Origin: Sanguinoderma infundibulare
Taxonomy: Eukaryota > Basidiomycota > Agaricomycetes > Polyporales > Polyporaceae
DNA: 64,000 bases
NCBI GenBank assembly: GCA_032821775.1
Contig: JAVLRN010000016.1
Span: 62,001 to 126,000 of the forward strand
Direction of reading: 5' to 3'
Part shown: one piece after another, positions 24,601 through 39,774 of the stretch
Layout: each line of letters starts with the position of its first letter
How positions within the stretch are numbered: position 1 is the first letter of the stretch
The notes under the pieces: model-generated
What the model saw: the letters and a program-made list of their open reading frames with translations, nothing else
Database searches by the model: none
What the model was told of the DNA's origin: nothing
Made by a program: the position numbers and the translations under genes

Positions 24601-27600
24601 CCCCGGGTTCTAGACTGCCAGCTCTGCGCACGCCCGTGGACGACGTCGGCCACTTCCGGTAAACACAAGCCAGTGCGTATTCGCACATACAATGATGATT
24701 TCCTGTCAATAATCGACAGCACACACCGTCCGTTCAGTGATCAGTACGAAGATAATGCCGTCAACACTCACTCGCACCGGTATGTTCTGCCAGGCCCGTC
24801 CCCCGGCCGTCGCTCTGCGTACGCCCGTGCACGACGGCGGGTACTTCCGGTATTCCTCCGTTCACCATGCCACCGACGCAGGGGCCATACTCGCACGAGC
24901 TGGACGACGGGTATTTAAAGCGTTGAACTCGGTGCATACATGCCAAATCCGACTCACAGATCGAAAACTCGGAGGATGTGGTGGACCATGGTCTGCGGCC
25001 GTTACCTAATATTCAGCCCAACGGTGAGTAACATCCTTTGCTTTTGTGCAACAACTGACATACCTTTATTCAGCGTGCGAGCAGCTTCGGACCTGGGCGC
25101 CGTCCCCGCGCGTCCAACCGTCAGAACTCAAACATGGATGAGAGCATCACGGAGAGGACGTACGTCGGACGTCGGGCGCCACATCGCGGCCAATGCGCCT
25201 GAGGAGCGTCGTCAGTGTGTGGACAGGACACGGCTAGCCCGAACAAGACGTACCGGTCCGAGGGCGTGCGCAACACATGTGAGCACTGACGCGTTTACCT
25301 CTCACCTGCCAGTCTCTTATACAGCATTTCTTCAGGGCAGGCCGTCGCTCACCACCCCAAAATCGACCCACACAAGGCCGACATGGCCGTTTCCCGGCCG
25401 CGTTCTCGTCGCGACCTGCACTCGAAGCGGTACCAAGCGAAGCAGACGCCGCCGGTGCTCGGAGGCTCGAGCTAATTCCATCAATCAAACCACTGTTGTC
25501 AACCCCACATCCCAAGCGCGAACGTACCATCTCGCTTCCCTCACTCCCCTGAGGCTCGTTCCTGGCATTGCCGCATCCACTGCTGACGTCCCTGTCCCCG
25601 CCTCTGTTCAACGATAGAGTTTATCCCCAACTCGGCCTTGCCTGTCGTCGTGGATCCTGGATGATCGTATTTATGACAAAGCCACAGCTAACCCAGCAAA
25701 ACTTGTCGCGTTCGTCCGGGAAGAATGCATGGAACAAGCTTCATGTTGTCCTGTGCGGTCCCACGGCACCGCGTGCGGCCTTTTTGAAGTGCCAAATTTA
25801 CAGCGCGTATGCGAGGACTGCGGTCGTCATGAATGGTCGCGAATGATCATCCCATCTATTGCGTTTTTGATATACCTTCTCCCCCCGCAACCATCCCCCT
25901 TCTCCCGATCGATGGTTCTCGGCCGGAAGCACCAAGAACCGGAAATGTGCGTAGCCGTGCACACTGGTGCGAGTCGACTGAAATCAAGCACAAGGAGCTC
26001 TCCAGCGACCGGGAGTGAGTTAATACATCTCGTTCGTGCTCGCCATTGGAACTTACCGCCGTCTCAGTTTACAGAGGAGCCCGTTTGGTCGAAGGTTCAC
26101 CTCGGGCGGCGTCGAACGGGAGTCGGCTGGAATCAACTTGTCTGAGCATCGCAACGGACGGGACTCGACCAAAGGCGACGCGAGCACGATCCGGCAAGCG
26201 TGCAATTCCGACATGCTCATAACCCAGACATGGTGAGTCAGCTCGGATCAGCGAGCTTCATGTTCTTAGTATGCATGCGGAGGGTCTCGAGACGACCAGA
26301 ACGGTCGTCGCGGTCGAAGCGAATTCACGTACCATGCCCCTGTGCCTGTAACCTCTCGGTTGACCTGTTGCAAGTAAGTTTTCCGCCGCTCGTTCTAGCG
26401 AAGTAATGCTGAAGAATTTCTTTCGATCGTGGTGCACCTGGCTGCACGTAACACAAGCGGAACGCAATCATAGGTAGGTAGGGCGAGCAAAGTTGCCTTT
26501 CCCGTAAGCACAGGCAAGGCGCGCGCGTCCAGCGTACCCGAACTCACTGATGTCATCATCCATCGTCGCACCAGCGAGTCGGGCAAGAACAGACACCGCG
26601 CCGTTCTCGAAGTACCCATTGGCGATGACCCCATCTCCCTGGCAGCCTGGAAATCCGTTCTGGTCACTCCCGAGTGGGAGCCTGCCGTGGAGGGTGCACA
26701 GCGACGAGGCGACGCGGATATCGAAGGTGGACTTTTCGCTCGGATGGCCTGCCAAGTGAGTACTCCATGCGAGCTCGCGGTGCTCACACAAAAGTCCCCG
26801 AGACGTGCATATGATTGGTTTCTTATCGTAGTTTTGACGAATGTCAGTGTTTGGCCAGTGTATCTGACGTCAGCCGCACGGACTCGACTGCATCAATGAT
26901 GCCAGCCTGGATCGACTCTCAACTTCGACGCGTGCCTACCCGATGCGTCGGCCCGCGGCCAGGACCCACAAGATCCCTGACGACCGCGGCTCGAAGGTTG
27001 CCGCATCCGTGCGCACGGAACCTGGAGATGAGCATCCTGATTGGCGAGATACATCGCGAACGCGCGCTCCCCGCGGTTGTCAAGGGACGCATATCACACA
27101 TGGGCATCTGGAACTCGCCGTCCGAGGAATGTACGTTCACGGCGCGCGCTTGAATCGCGGAGCAAGAGGACCTTCCAACACCTCCGAGGACCACTCGCCC
27201 AGTCCACCGCTGCGTACCCCTGCGTGCGCACTGACCAGGAACAACTCTGTGGATGCAGCCACGTCTCAGACGGCGGGCCATCCACGAAGGCCCCGGGCTC
27301 GCTGAGCAGCGCTGTCTAAGGGCCCAACAGAAGAGCTCATCAAATCCATGTCGTCCATGTCCATCGCCGAGTCTCTGGAGTGGACCAGCTGGAACAGTCC
27401 AGCAACGGCTGTGAATTCTAAGGTACGCGAGAGCGCAGCCTCGGATAAAACACATTCACCGTCAATTGATTGGGGATGCTAACTCAGCAAATAGATGTCG
27501 CGAGGTGGCTGCGCGAATTGGCTTAGCCATCTATTTGGATCACTTTGGTCCCACAGTCGGTCGTGAACGGGGACTTGGACCCCTTCGGATGTCTCGCCAC

Positions 27601-27770
27601 CCTTCCCTGTCTGTCCCCCGATGCCCTTCCCCCTCTACCCATCCATGACTTCCATCGTGCCTTGGCCCCCATGACCACGGCAGTGCGACGACGGTCTCTG
27701 CACTCGGCCGCCTTATTCGACAACGGTATGCGGCTGATACTCGCTCGACGTTCGCAATATGCTCACCATT
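24601..27770. other. Unassigned 3.2 kb between peptidase and laccase remains, unit A
   Basis: No intact gene seen. It holds two copies of the 'gacgacgtcggccacttccgg' type motif (24,632-24,660 and 24,824-24,858), which also occurs in R, and a TATA-like TATTTAAAG at 24,911. A plus-strand stretch at 26,535-26,760 (VIIHRRTSESGKNRHRAVLE, then WKSVLVTPEWEPAVEGAQRR) and another near 25,650-25,720 (LDDRIYDKATANPAKLVAF) look protein-like but match no family I can name. They are probably further gene fragments. Confidence 0.45.
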
Positions 27771-27775
27771 CTACA

Positions 27776-29190
27776 GAAAGCACCGTCATTATGCTCGCGG
27801 ACTGGTACCATGTCACCGCTGCGGCCTAGCTTGCTACGCATCTTCCTCCGTGAGTGTTACGTCTTCTGTGTTCACGAGCACATTTTGACGTTAGCGCGAC
27901 CTGCAGGAAGCCGGACTGCGACCTGGTCAACGGCATGGGACGCTGGTGGGAGAACCCGACGTCGGAGCTGGCAGTCACCCGGGTGACACAGGGCAAGCGG
28001 TGCGTGCCATTTCTTGATCATTTGGTCTGGGGATCTTCTGATCGCAGGCCATGTTCTCTCCAGCTACCGGTTCCGCCTTGTCGGTATCTCTTGCGACGCC
28101 AACTACAAATTCGCGATCGCGGGGCACTCCGTGACCGTCATTGAGGCTGACGGCCAGAACACCATCCCGCTCACCGTCGATGAGATCCAGATCCTTGCAG
28201 CTCAGCGGTACTCGTTCGTTGCAAGCTCGCATCGTCTATCTCCGTGCTTCGTTTGGCGTTGACTTTTCGCCTGGATTCCGGAAGCTGGACGCGAACCAGG
28301 AGATCAACAACTACTGGATCCGCGCTCTCCCAAAAATGATGCTGAACGACAGTGCGCTGGGTGACGCAAACGGATCAACTCTGCTATTCTGCGCTACGAT
28401 GGCGCGCCAGAAGAGGAGCCCCCGGAGCAGAAGGTTAAGTCCGTGGACCCCCTCTTCGAGTATAACTTGCACCCCTTGACGCACTCTGCCATGGTATGTA
28501 CCGTCTTGCCTGCAATCCTCGACATATGCTGATTGACACTGTGCCACACAGCCTGGGGAACTTTACGTCGGCGGCGTGGACGTCGCTCTTAACCTCGTGT
28601 CTGGTTTCGTACGTCTCTCGTTCTGCATCCCAGGTATCCAGATCACTCATCGAGCAAACTCTAGGACGACAGCGTGCCTTCGTTCAGCCTCGGCGGCAAG
28701 TCGTGGGTGAACCCGGACTCACTCCCCGTCCTCCTCCAGATCCTGAGTGGCGCGCAGTGGGCACAGGACCTCCTCCCCAAGGGGAGCATATATGGCCTGC
28801 CGAGGAACGTGACCATCGAGACCACCATCCTGTGGCTGGACATAGGCGGCCCGCATGCGCTCCACTTGCACGGGGTACATGCTCAGTTCTTCTCTTTGGG
28901 TGTTTGAGATGCTGACGGCTGACATTCGGATGTGCAGCACCCATTCTCCGTCGTGCAAAGCGCCGGCCAGGAGACCCCGAACTACGTGAACCCCGTTAGG
29001 CGCGACGTCGTGAGCATCGGCGGCAGAACCGACGACGCCACGATCCGATTCAGGGTAAGCAGCCATACATGTGTGCACCTGCTCTTTTGCAGTTCCTGAC
29101 AAACATTTTCATTCTCATTCGTGCAGACCGACAACCCGGGCCCGTAGTTCCTCCACTGTCACATCGACTGGCACCTCCGAAGGTCCATAC
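27776..29190 (+). pseudogene. Laccase (multicopper oxidase), degenerate, unit A
   Basis: Readable laccase pieces: ESTVIMLADWYHVTA (27,776 on), [127 protein letters not shown] and FLHCHIDWHL (fourth copper motif). A one-base deletion near 28,372-28,378 shifts the frame before ILRYDGA. A TAG at 29,145-29,147 replaces the expected Trp just before FLHCHIDWH. The N-terminal copper motifs (HWHG, HSH), signal peptide and C-terminal tail are missing. So it is not functional. Confidence 0.85.
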
Positions 29191-29285
29191 ATCGCACGGA
29201 CATTCGCACTTCGCAGCGGTCATGATATCTGGACCCACATTGACGATGTCTGGATCGAGAACTGACGCACCCATTCCTGCTGCCG

Positions 29286-30012
29286 AAGACGAGCTCAGTG
29301 CATGACCTCACGGCGGAGCTCGCGAAGCCGGTCAAGCTCACGCCCGGGGGCACAAGCAAGATCCGGGTGTTCGAGGTGTCGATGCACGGCAAAGCGTAGG
29401 AGTCCACGGGCTCGGAGATGATCGGGAGCATTCCCGACCCGGTCGATCCGTTCACAGATGTCGGCGGTCCCGCGCTCGCGTCCGGGACATGGTGATGACG
29501 TTGTTGATGGACGTGCCTTCTTCCGTGCTTGTGCAGGAAATCGCGCACGAGAAACTAGGGGCGGACGATGCGGACAAGATCATCAGCGTGTTCCACTTTG
29601 CGAAGGAGGTGTCGAGGACGCACGGCGTGCTGTTCCGCTTGGCCAACAAACCAGTCAGTACCATCTTTCCCTTGAGCGGAGCGAATGCTGAATTCTGGGC
29701 GGCATTGGCTGGGCGAGAAGGTCTCGGAAACCTAGACTTGACGGGATATTGCTTCACATTGATCCAGGTCGCGACCTTCAAGCAGCCATTGTGCATCGAA
29801 GATGGTTAGTGGAATAACCTCGTGATCACACTCGCGTCGAGATCGACGCTCATCATCGTTGTTTTCCAGAGGATACGATCTACGATCACAAGCGCGCACC
29901 AGAGGATGTGCTCGGCCTCGACCACATAGACAAGTCCGGGAAGACATGCACAGGGGCAGGCGAGAAGGCCATTTTCATGCGATTTGCAGCGAGCAATCGC
30001 GCTAAGTGCACT
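29286..30012 (+). pseudogene. USP7/Ubp15-type deubiquitinase, C-terminal fragment, unit A
   Basis: The pieces read VHDLTAELAKPVKLTPGGTS, KIRVFEVSMHGK, VLVQEIAHEKLGADDADKII, SVFHFAKEVSRTHGVLFRLA, IQVATFKQPLCIED, then after an intron EDTIYDHKRAPEDVLGLDHI and GEKAIFMRFAASN. These follow in order the ubiquitin-like C-terminal region of USP7 (Ubp15 in yeast, Ubp21 in fission yeast), including the 'LGLDH' and final 'EKAI' blocks. The catalytic UCH and MATH domains are absent, and a stop sits at 29,396-29,398. It is a fragment without enzymatic capacity and starts within 100 bases of the laccase remains. Confidence 0.75.
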
Positions 30013-31415
30013 CTTGGTACGTCGTTCTTCTGATCACGTGTGGGTGCATGTTCGCGAATGGTTACTCGACTCTGTCCACAGAACATTCGTAGTTCTGTGC
30101 ACGCATCTTGGTACCACCTCCGCTCATTGGCAAGTGCATGGCGGAGTATCTGAACATGGTACGTTCTCGCTCGTATGATTTTCGAGTCTTGTGCGGCGCA
30201 CTGAGGTCTATTCGAATTTTCAGGACTGCATGCGCTAATCTCGAACCTTCGCAGTACGACGATCTTGTTCGCCTATGGACGACGTCGGCCACTTCCGGTA
30301 TTCCTCCACACAGCACCATTCGTGCGCGATCCCATCTCTCAACATTCGCCAACTGAAAACCGAGGGAGCGACCTTGGTAAGTAATCATTTGGGCTGGTTT
30401 GGTACTGCAGCTGACGTGTTTCCAGGCATGCGCACTGAATAGAACGAAAATGAAAGCAGGAAAACGGTGCGCGCACGACAAAAGAGATGCACAGCAGGGA
30501 AGCAACGAGCAGAGGCGCGCGAGTGCTGTACAGAGCTCGCAAAGGCCACCCAGCATCGATGGAGTCCTCGTGTCGAGGGCGCGATCCCGTCAAAGACACA
30601 CTTGGTACGTTGTTCTTCGGATCGCGTTGGAGCGCGTCGTCGCGAACACTTACCGCAGCCTCTCGACAGAACATTCACAGCTTTGGGCACGCATCTTGGT
30701 ACCGCATCCGCCCGGAATGCAATTGTACTGCGCTGTTTGCTTGCGGAGTATCCGAAAATGGTACTTCCTCGAACGAGTCCCGTGCGGCACACTGAAGTCA
30801 ATTCGAATTGTCAGGCCTTCAGGCGCGAATCTCGAACTTTCACAGTATGGACGCTTGGTACCGTCTCCGCTCGCCCATGGACGACGTCGGCCGCTTCCGC
30901 TATTCCTCCATAAGGCACCTTCCGCACGCCATTCCATCTCTCAACATCCCGCAACCGACAACAGAGGGAGCGACACTCCAGGGTGAGCTAGTTTGTTCCG
31001 CGCGGGGCCACACATCTCAACATCCTCAGGCTCTCCTGCGCTCAATGCGCGGCCTCTTGAGTCAAATGGACGGTGATTCGTGGGAGTGCATAGTGTGTAT
31101 ATACGAGTAGTGTACTGAGTGTCCTAGGTAGCTGTACTGAATCAAGTGGTTTTCGCTGAACTCCCGAGTGCATGAATTGAGTGCGCTGCTGCCCAGAACA
31201 TGTCCCCCTGTCCCTCAGACCCCTCTACCACACCGTACAACCCTCCTACTGTACTATAGTCCCTAAAACATGCTCCTACCGTACTATACAGCTCAAAACA
31301 TGCCCTATCATAGCCGTTCTACCTGGTACTCCCGTCGCCGCTTGCCCCACTTGGCCGCGCTCTACTCAACGCCCCGGCTATCATGCACACAGCCACAGGT
31401 TCGGGCGAACGAAAT
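30012..31415. repeat. Repeat R at the end of unit A
   Basis: 1.4 kb with no gene. It contains a diverged internal duplication: 30,012-30,376 and 30,598-30,982 share 'cttggtacgt.gttctt', 'acagaacattc', 'cgcatcttggtacc', 'gacgtcggcc.cttccg.tattcctcc' and 'gagggagcgacc/ac'. The right part (30,308-31,415) equals window positions 1-1,094 at about 90%. R ends with the small inverted repeat GTTCG/CGAAC (31,399-31,410) and then joins the 3' flank of the phenol hydroxylase of unit B. Confidence 0.75.
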
Positions 31416-31552
31416 GCTTACAAGGATTCGCCCCGCGCACCCATGTGTGTGTTATGCAAAACGCACCCTATCGATACATAGCATACACATTCTACAAGAC
31501 CGGTCCATGCGCGGCCAGTTCAGTCCATCGCATTGCTCCAGAAAAGATGCCT

Positions 31553-34059
<2,507 letters not shown>

Positions 34060-35539
34060 TCCTCTCGGAGGTATCGAGCAAGCAGGGTATAACGAGAAGG
34101 ACAGGACGGGGAGAAGTCAAGCTTGGAGGATGGGGATTCGAGGGGTTCCACCGAGGGGCAATATATACTGCCCGCTTCCGCCCACCGCCAAACGCACCGG
34201 AGCTTGTTTTCGGTTGGTGTCATCTGGATCTCCCTATCTGAAATGCATCGGGCTAGCGCGCCTGAGCGTGCTTGCACCATTCCGAGTTGCAGGAGGCCGG
34301 GCGGTGATGCTGGGATGCTCTGGCGAGCCTAATGGGGGCACGGCGGTCACAGGGCGAAGCATGGTCTGGATACGGTCGACGGTGGTGACGGGATGTGTGG
34401 GCGGATGAATGAAGCAGGGTTGATAACGGCGGGGTGAGCGAGAGAACTCGAGGGAATGGGGAGCACAAAGATGGGCAGGCGCGCAAGTCAGATGCTCACC
34501 CGAAGGTCACCTTCCCTATTGCCCTTTGCGTCGGAAACAGGTGCTTTCCCTTTCCTGGGAACTCCTCCAACGCGGACCTGATGGAACGCAGTCAAGGATT
34601 TAATCACCTTGACCTCATTCGATCCATGCTGAACAAGCCAGAGACTTGTTTGGGGGGAAGAAAGACCACGGTAAAAATCACAAGTCATTGAAGTTGACCG
34701 GATTTGTTCGCTAGGTAGACGAGGGCGAAGACGTGCGAGGGCGAGCGTTTCCTTAGTGTTTCCAGGATGAGTAATGGACAGCAGAGATCTAGAATGACCT
34801 GCATGGGCTCGGGGAATATGGAAAATTGGCGGAATAATGCTCTCTGCTCGAGTTACAAATGCGGTACTCACTGAGCGCCGATGCCTGTTGTTGGTGCGAT
34901 ATGAAGAGACGTCATATTGCTCTTCTTGAACCCATACTTGATGTCTGGCCTTGTTCAAAGAGGTGATGCGAGTTAAATGTTCTTCAGAACATGTCGACGC
35001 GTACGATTAGTTAAAGGGCGCCTACAGTTGGTTGACACGCCTTCAGTGTACCTACTTATGCATACTGTAATGGTTCAAGGGTACGGGGGTGAGCATTGCG
35101 TTCGGAAAAGAGCTCAGCCGATACTGAGTTACGTGATAAGCGACGATTGCCATTTGTGGATTGGGGGGAGAGGACTGGGCGCTGAGGAGGGGACTGTGCT
35201 CGCTCTCCATGTCCTCTTGATCTTCCCCGTCGCCATCGTCGCTCTATCCTTATTTTGGTCTTAAACGACGCATATACGCCGGTTCATGCCGGCATCGCTG
35301 TCCTGTCCCCGACCTGGCCCTCGTCACAGATCGTCGATCATCGTTGGTAGGCACGTGCCGAGTGACATGACGCGTGGTGTCTCTGAGTCTCGGTCTGTCC
35401 ATGGCTGTCGATCGCTCTGCTCTGGCTCGATGGCTCGACGGGACGCCGCTTCGCTCACCACAGTCGACCTCTCTTCCGTCCCTCACCTGCGCCAAAGCTG
35501 GAGCATTCACTGCGCTCCTACGACTGAGCCGACGCCTAA
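34060..35539. promoter_or_regulatory. Upstream region of phenol hydroxylase, unit B
   Basis: Same as 22,061-23,540, offset 11,999. TATA-like element near 34,160. Confidence 0.55.
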
Positions 35540-36599
35540 CAGCTGCGAACTCATCTCCTCGCTCTGTACAGTGCTTTCAACTTCTGCTCCCTTGCTCGAG
35601 AAGGGTGGTCCGCATGGCGATCGAATACTCGAGGAGGAGATGGGGAACTCCACAGGTAGTCGCAAAGTACATTCACCGGCTTTCATAGTCCATGTACGAG
35701 GCCCGACGCAGTGCTCGTTTGCAGAAACGACCAGCCTCGTTGAAATTCTTCATGTGGTCTTGTCTCTCTCGTTGCCCTGGCCGTCGTCATCGGCATATTC
35801 GCCGCAAGCTCCTACACCGGCACTCCCTTCCGCAATGCGCATACAGGGCGTTCAGCACCTTACAATGGACCACATGTTCAACCGCACCTTCTCTGCATAT
35901 ACCAAGCACATCCCCTGGGTCCCCGAAGGTGAGCGCACTCGCCATCTCTCATCGCGCGTGAGGGTACTTCGGCTGCGCAGTCTCTGAAAGGTTCCTGGGT
36001 TCCTGTGCGAAAGGCTACATGGATTGCATTGTGGGATATTCCTAGATTCTCCTGCTCGTCCCGAGTTCACGGAACTCCGCATGCCAGCAATGGCGGCATT
36101 CCAGTTTCGGCAGCTACTACGTTCATGAGCTTGCGACCAAACCAGCGCATCTGCTCATCCGACCCACAGACCCGCCCGTGACCGCGTATGCCCCATGGTC
36201 ATCGGTCGGCGAGTCCATCGCCTTCGTTGCTTCGAACGACCTCTACGTCATCCCCACTCCTTTGCCTCTCCCAACTCGAACCCGCCTCGTCGTTCCGACA
36301 CACTGACCCTGACCCAACCCGAGCAGCGAACTGCCCGTTCGTGTTACCACTTCCGGCAACCCATCCCTCTTCCATTGCGTTCCAGACTGGATGTACCAAG
36401 AACAAGTCTTCTACACCGACTACACCCTCTGGTGGTCCACCGACGCGGAGAGGGCCGCTTACCTCCGGTTCGATGAGACAGCGGTGGACGAGTACAGCTT
36501 TTCGATCTACAACCCCTCGGAAAACGCACATGCGGTCGTGCTGTAACCCGAGAGTGTGGTGATGAAGTACCCTCCACCCCACCGTCGGACATCCAACCC
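35540..36599 (+). pseudogene. Dipeptidyl aminopeptidase N-terminal fragment, unit B
   Basis: Identical to the unit A fragment, 11,999 bases downstream, with the same frameshift and stop. Confidence 0.78.
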
Positions 36600-39500
36600 C
36601 CCCGGGTTCTAGACTGCCAGCTCTGCGCACGCCCGTGGACGACGTCGGCCACTTCCGGTAAACACAAGCCAGTGCGTATTCGCACATACAATGATGATTT
36701 CCTGTCAATAATCGACAGCACACACCGTCCGTTCAGTGATCAGTACGAAGATAATGCCGTCAACACTCACTCGCACCGGTATGTTCTGCCAGGCCCGTCC
36801 CCCGGCCGTCGCTCTGCGTACGCCCGTGCACGACGGCGGGTACTTCCGGTATTCCTCCGTTCACCATGCCACCGACGCAGGGGCCATACTCGCACGAGCT
36901 GGACGACGGGTATTTAAAGCGTTGAACTCGGTGCATACATGCCAAATCCGACTCACAGATCGAAAACTCGGAGGATGTGGTGGACCATGGTCTGCGGCCG
37001 TTACCTAATATTCAGCCCAACGGTGAGTAACATCCTTTGCTTTTGTGCAACAACTGACATACCTTTATTCAGCGTGCGAGCAGCTTCGGACCTGGGCGCC
37101 GTCCCCGCGCGTCCAACCGTCAGAACTCAAACATGGATGAGAGCATCACGGAGAGGACGTACGTCGGACGTCGGGCGCCACATCGCGGCCAATGCGCCTG
37201 AGGAGCGTCGTCAGTGTGTGGACAGGACACGGCTAGCCCGAACAAGACGTACCGGTCCGAGGGCGTGCGCAACACATGTGAGCACTGACGCGTTTACCTC
37301 TCACCTGCCAGTCTCTTATACAGCATTTCTTCAGGGCAGGCCGTCGCTCACCACCCCAAAATCGACCCACACAAGGCCGACATGGCCGTTTCCCGGCCGC
37401 GTTCTCGTCGCGACCTGCACTCGAAGCGGTACCAAGCGAAGCAGACGCCGCCGGTGCTCGGAGGCTCGAGCTAATTCCATCAATCAAACCACTGTTGTCA
37501 ACCCCACATCCCAAGCGCGAACGTACCATCTCGCTTCCCTCACTCCCCTGAGGCTCGTTCCTGGCATTGCCGCATCCACTGCTGACGTCCCTGTCCCCGC
37601 CTCTGTTCAACGATAGAGTTTATCCCCAACTCGGCCTTGCCTGTCGTCGTGGATCCTGGATGATCGTATTTATGACAAAGCCACAGCTAACCCAGCAAAA
37701 CTTGTCGCGTTCGTCCGGGAAGAATGCATGGAACAAGCTTCATGTTGTCCTGTGCGGTCCCACGGCACCGCGTGCGGCCTTTTTGAAGTGCCAAATTTAC
37801 AGCGCGTATGCGAGGACTGCGGTCGTCATGAATGGTCGCGAATGATCATCCCATCTATTGCGTTTTTGATATACCTTCTCCCCCCGCAACCATCCCCCTT
37901 CTCCCGATCGATGGTTCTCGGCCGGAAGCACCAAGAACCGGAAATGTGCGTAGCCGTGCACACTGGTGCGAGTCGACTGAAATCAAGCACAAGGAGCTCT
38001 CCAGCGACCGGGAGTGAGTTAATACATCTCGTTCGTGCTCGCCATTGGAACTTACCGCCGTCTCAGTTTACAGAGGAGCCCGTTTGGTCGAAGGTTCACC
38101 TCGGGCGGCGTCGAACGGGAGTCGGCTGGAATCAACTTGTCTGAGCATCGCAACGGACGGGACTCGACCAAAGGCGACGCGAGCACGATCCGGCAAGCGT
38201 GCAATTCCGACATGCTCATAACCCAGACATGGTGAGTCAGCTCGGATCAGCGAGCTTCATGTTCTTAGTATGCATGCGGAGGGTCTCGAGACGACCAGAA
38301 CGGTCGTCGCGGTCGAAGCGAATTCACGTACCATGCCCCTGTGCCTGTAACCTCTCGGTTGACCTGTTGCAAGTAAGTTTTCCGCCGCTCGTTCTAGCGA
38401 AGTAATGCTGAAGAATTTCTTTCGATCGTGGTGCACCTGGCTGCACGTAACACAAGCGGAACGCAATCATAGGTAGGTAGGGCGAGCAAAGTTGCCTTTC
38501 CCGTAAGCACAGGCAAGGCGCGCGCGTCCAGCGTACCCGAACTCACTGATGTCATCATCCATCGTCGCACCAGCGAGTCGGGCAAGAACAGACACCGCGC
38601 CGTTCTCGAAGTACCCATTGGCGATGACCCCATCTCCCTGGCAGCCTGGAAATCCGTTCTGGTCACTCCCGAGTGGGAGCCTGCCGTGGAGGGTGCACAG
38701 CGACGAGGCGACGCGGATATCGAAGGTGGACTTTTCGCTCGGATGGCCTGCCAAGTGAGTACTCCATGCGAGCTCGCGGTGCTCACACAAAAGTCCCCGA
38801 GACGTGCATATGATTGGTTTCTTATCGTAGTTTTGACGAATGTCAGTGTTTGGCCAGTGTATCTGACGTCAGCCGCACGGACTCGACTGCATCAATGATG
38901 CCAGCCTGGATCGACTCTCAACTTCGACGCGTGCCTACCCGATGCGTCGGCCCGCGGCCAGGACCCACAAGATCCCTGACGACCGCGGCTCGAAGGTTGC
39001 CGCATCCGTGCGCACGGAACCTGGAGATGAGCATCCTGATTGGCGAGATACATCGCGAACGCGCGCTCCCCGCGGTTGTCAAGGGACGCATATCACACAT
39101 GGGCATCTGGAACTCGCCGTCCGAGGAATGTACGTTCACGGCGCGCGCTTGAATCGCGGAGCAAGAGGACCTTCCAACACCTCCGAGGACCACTCGCCCA
39201 GTCCACCGCTGCGTACCCCTGCGTGCGCACTGACCAGGAACAACTCTGTGGATGCAGCCACGTCTCAGACGGCGGGCCATCCACGAAGGCCCCGGGCTCG
39301 CTGAGCAGCGCTGTCTAAGGGCCCAACAGAAGAGCTCATCAAATCCATGTCGTCCATGTCCATCGCCGAGTCTCTGGAGTGGACCAGCTGGAACAGTCCA
39401 GCAACGGCTGTGAATTCTAAGGTACGCGAGAGCGCAGCCTCGGATAAAACACATTCACCGTCAATTGATTGGGGATGCTAACTCAGCAAATAGATGTCGC

Positions 39501-39769
39501 GAGGTGGCTGCGCGAATTGGCTTAGCCATCTATTTGGATCACTTTGGTCCCACAGTCGGTCGTGAACGGGGACTTGGACCCCTTCGGATGTCTCGCCACC
39601 CTTCCCTGTCTGTCCCCCGATGCCCTTCCCCCTCTACCCATCCATGACTTCCATCGTGCCTTGGCCCCCATGACCACGGCAGTGCGACGACGGTCTCTGC
39701 ACTCGGCCGCCTTATTCGACAACGGTATGCGGCTGATACTCGCTCGACGTTCGCAATATGCTCACCATT
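36600..39769. other. Unassigned 3.2 kb, unit B
   Basis: Identical to 24,601-27,770, offset 11,999. Confidence 0.45.
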
Positions 39770-39774
39770 CTACA

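Noticed and set aside
24905..25020. TATTTAAAG at 24,911 as promoter of a short gene starting MPNPTHRSKTRR
   Set aside because: No continuation into a recognisable protein, and the surrounding sequence is a mosaic of gene remains.
25080..25620. A gene in the 225-codon plus-strand frame of the unassigned region
   Set aside because: Thr/Arg/Ser-rich with no motif and contradictory frames on both strands; not better than chance in GC-rich DNA.
30012..31415. R as a Helitron 3' terminus because of the hairpin near its end
   Set aside because: A Helitron should end in CTRR shortly after the hairpin and insert between A and T; here the bases after GTTCGGGCGAAC are AAAATCG or GAAATGC, and no Rep/helicase is seen.
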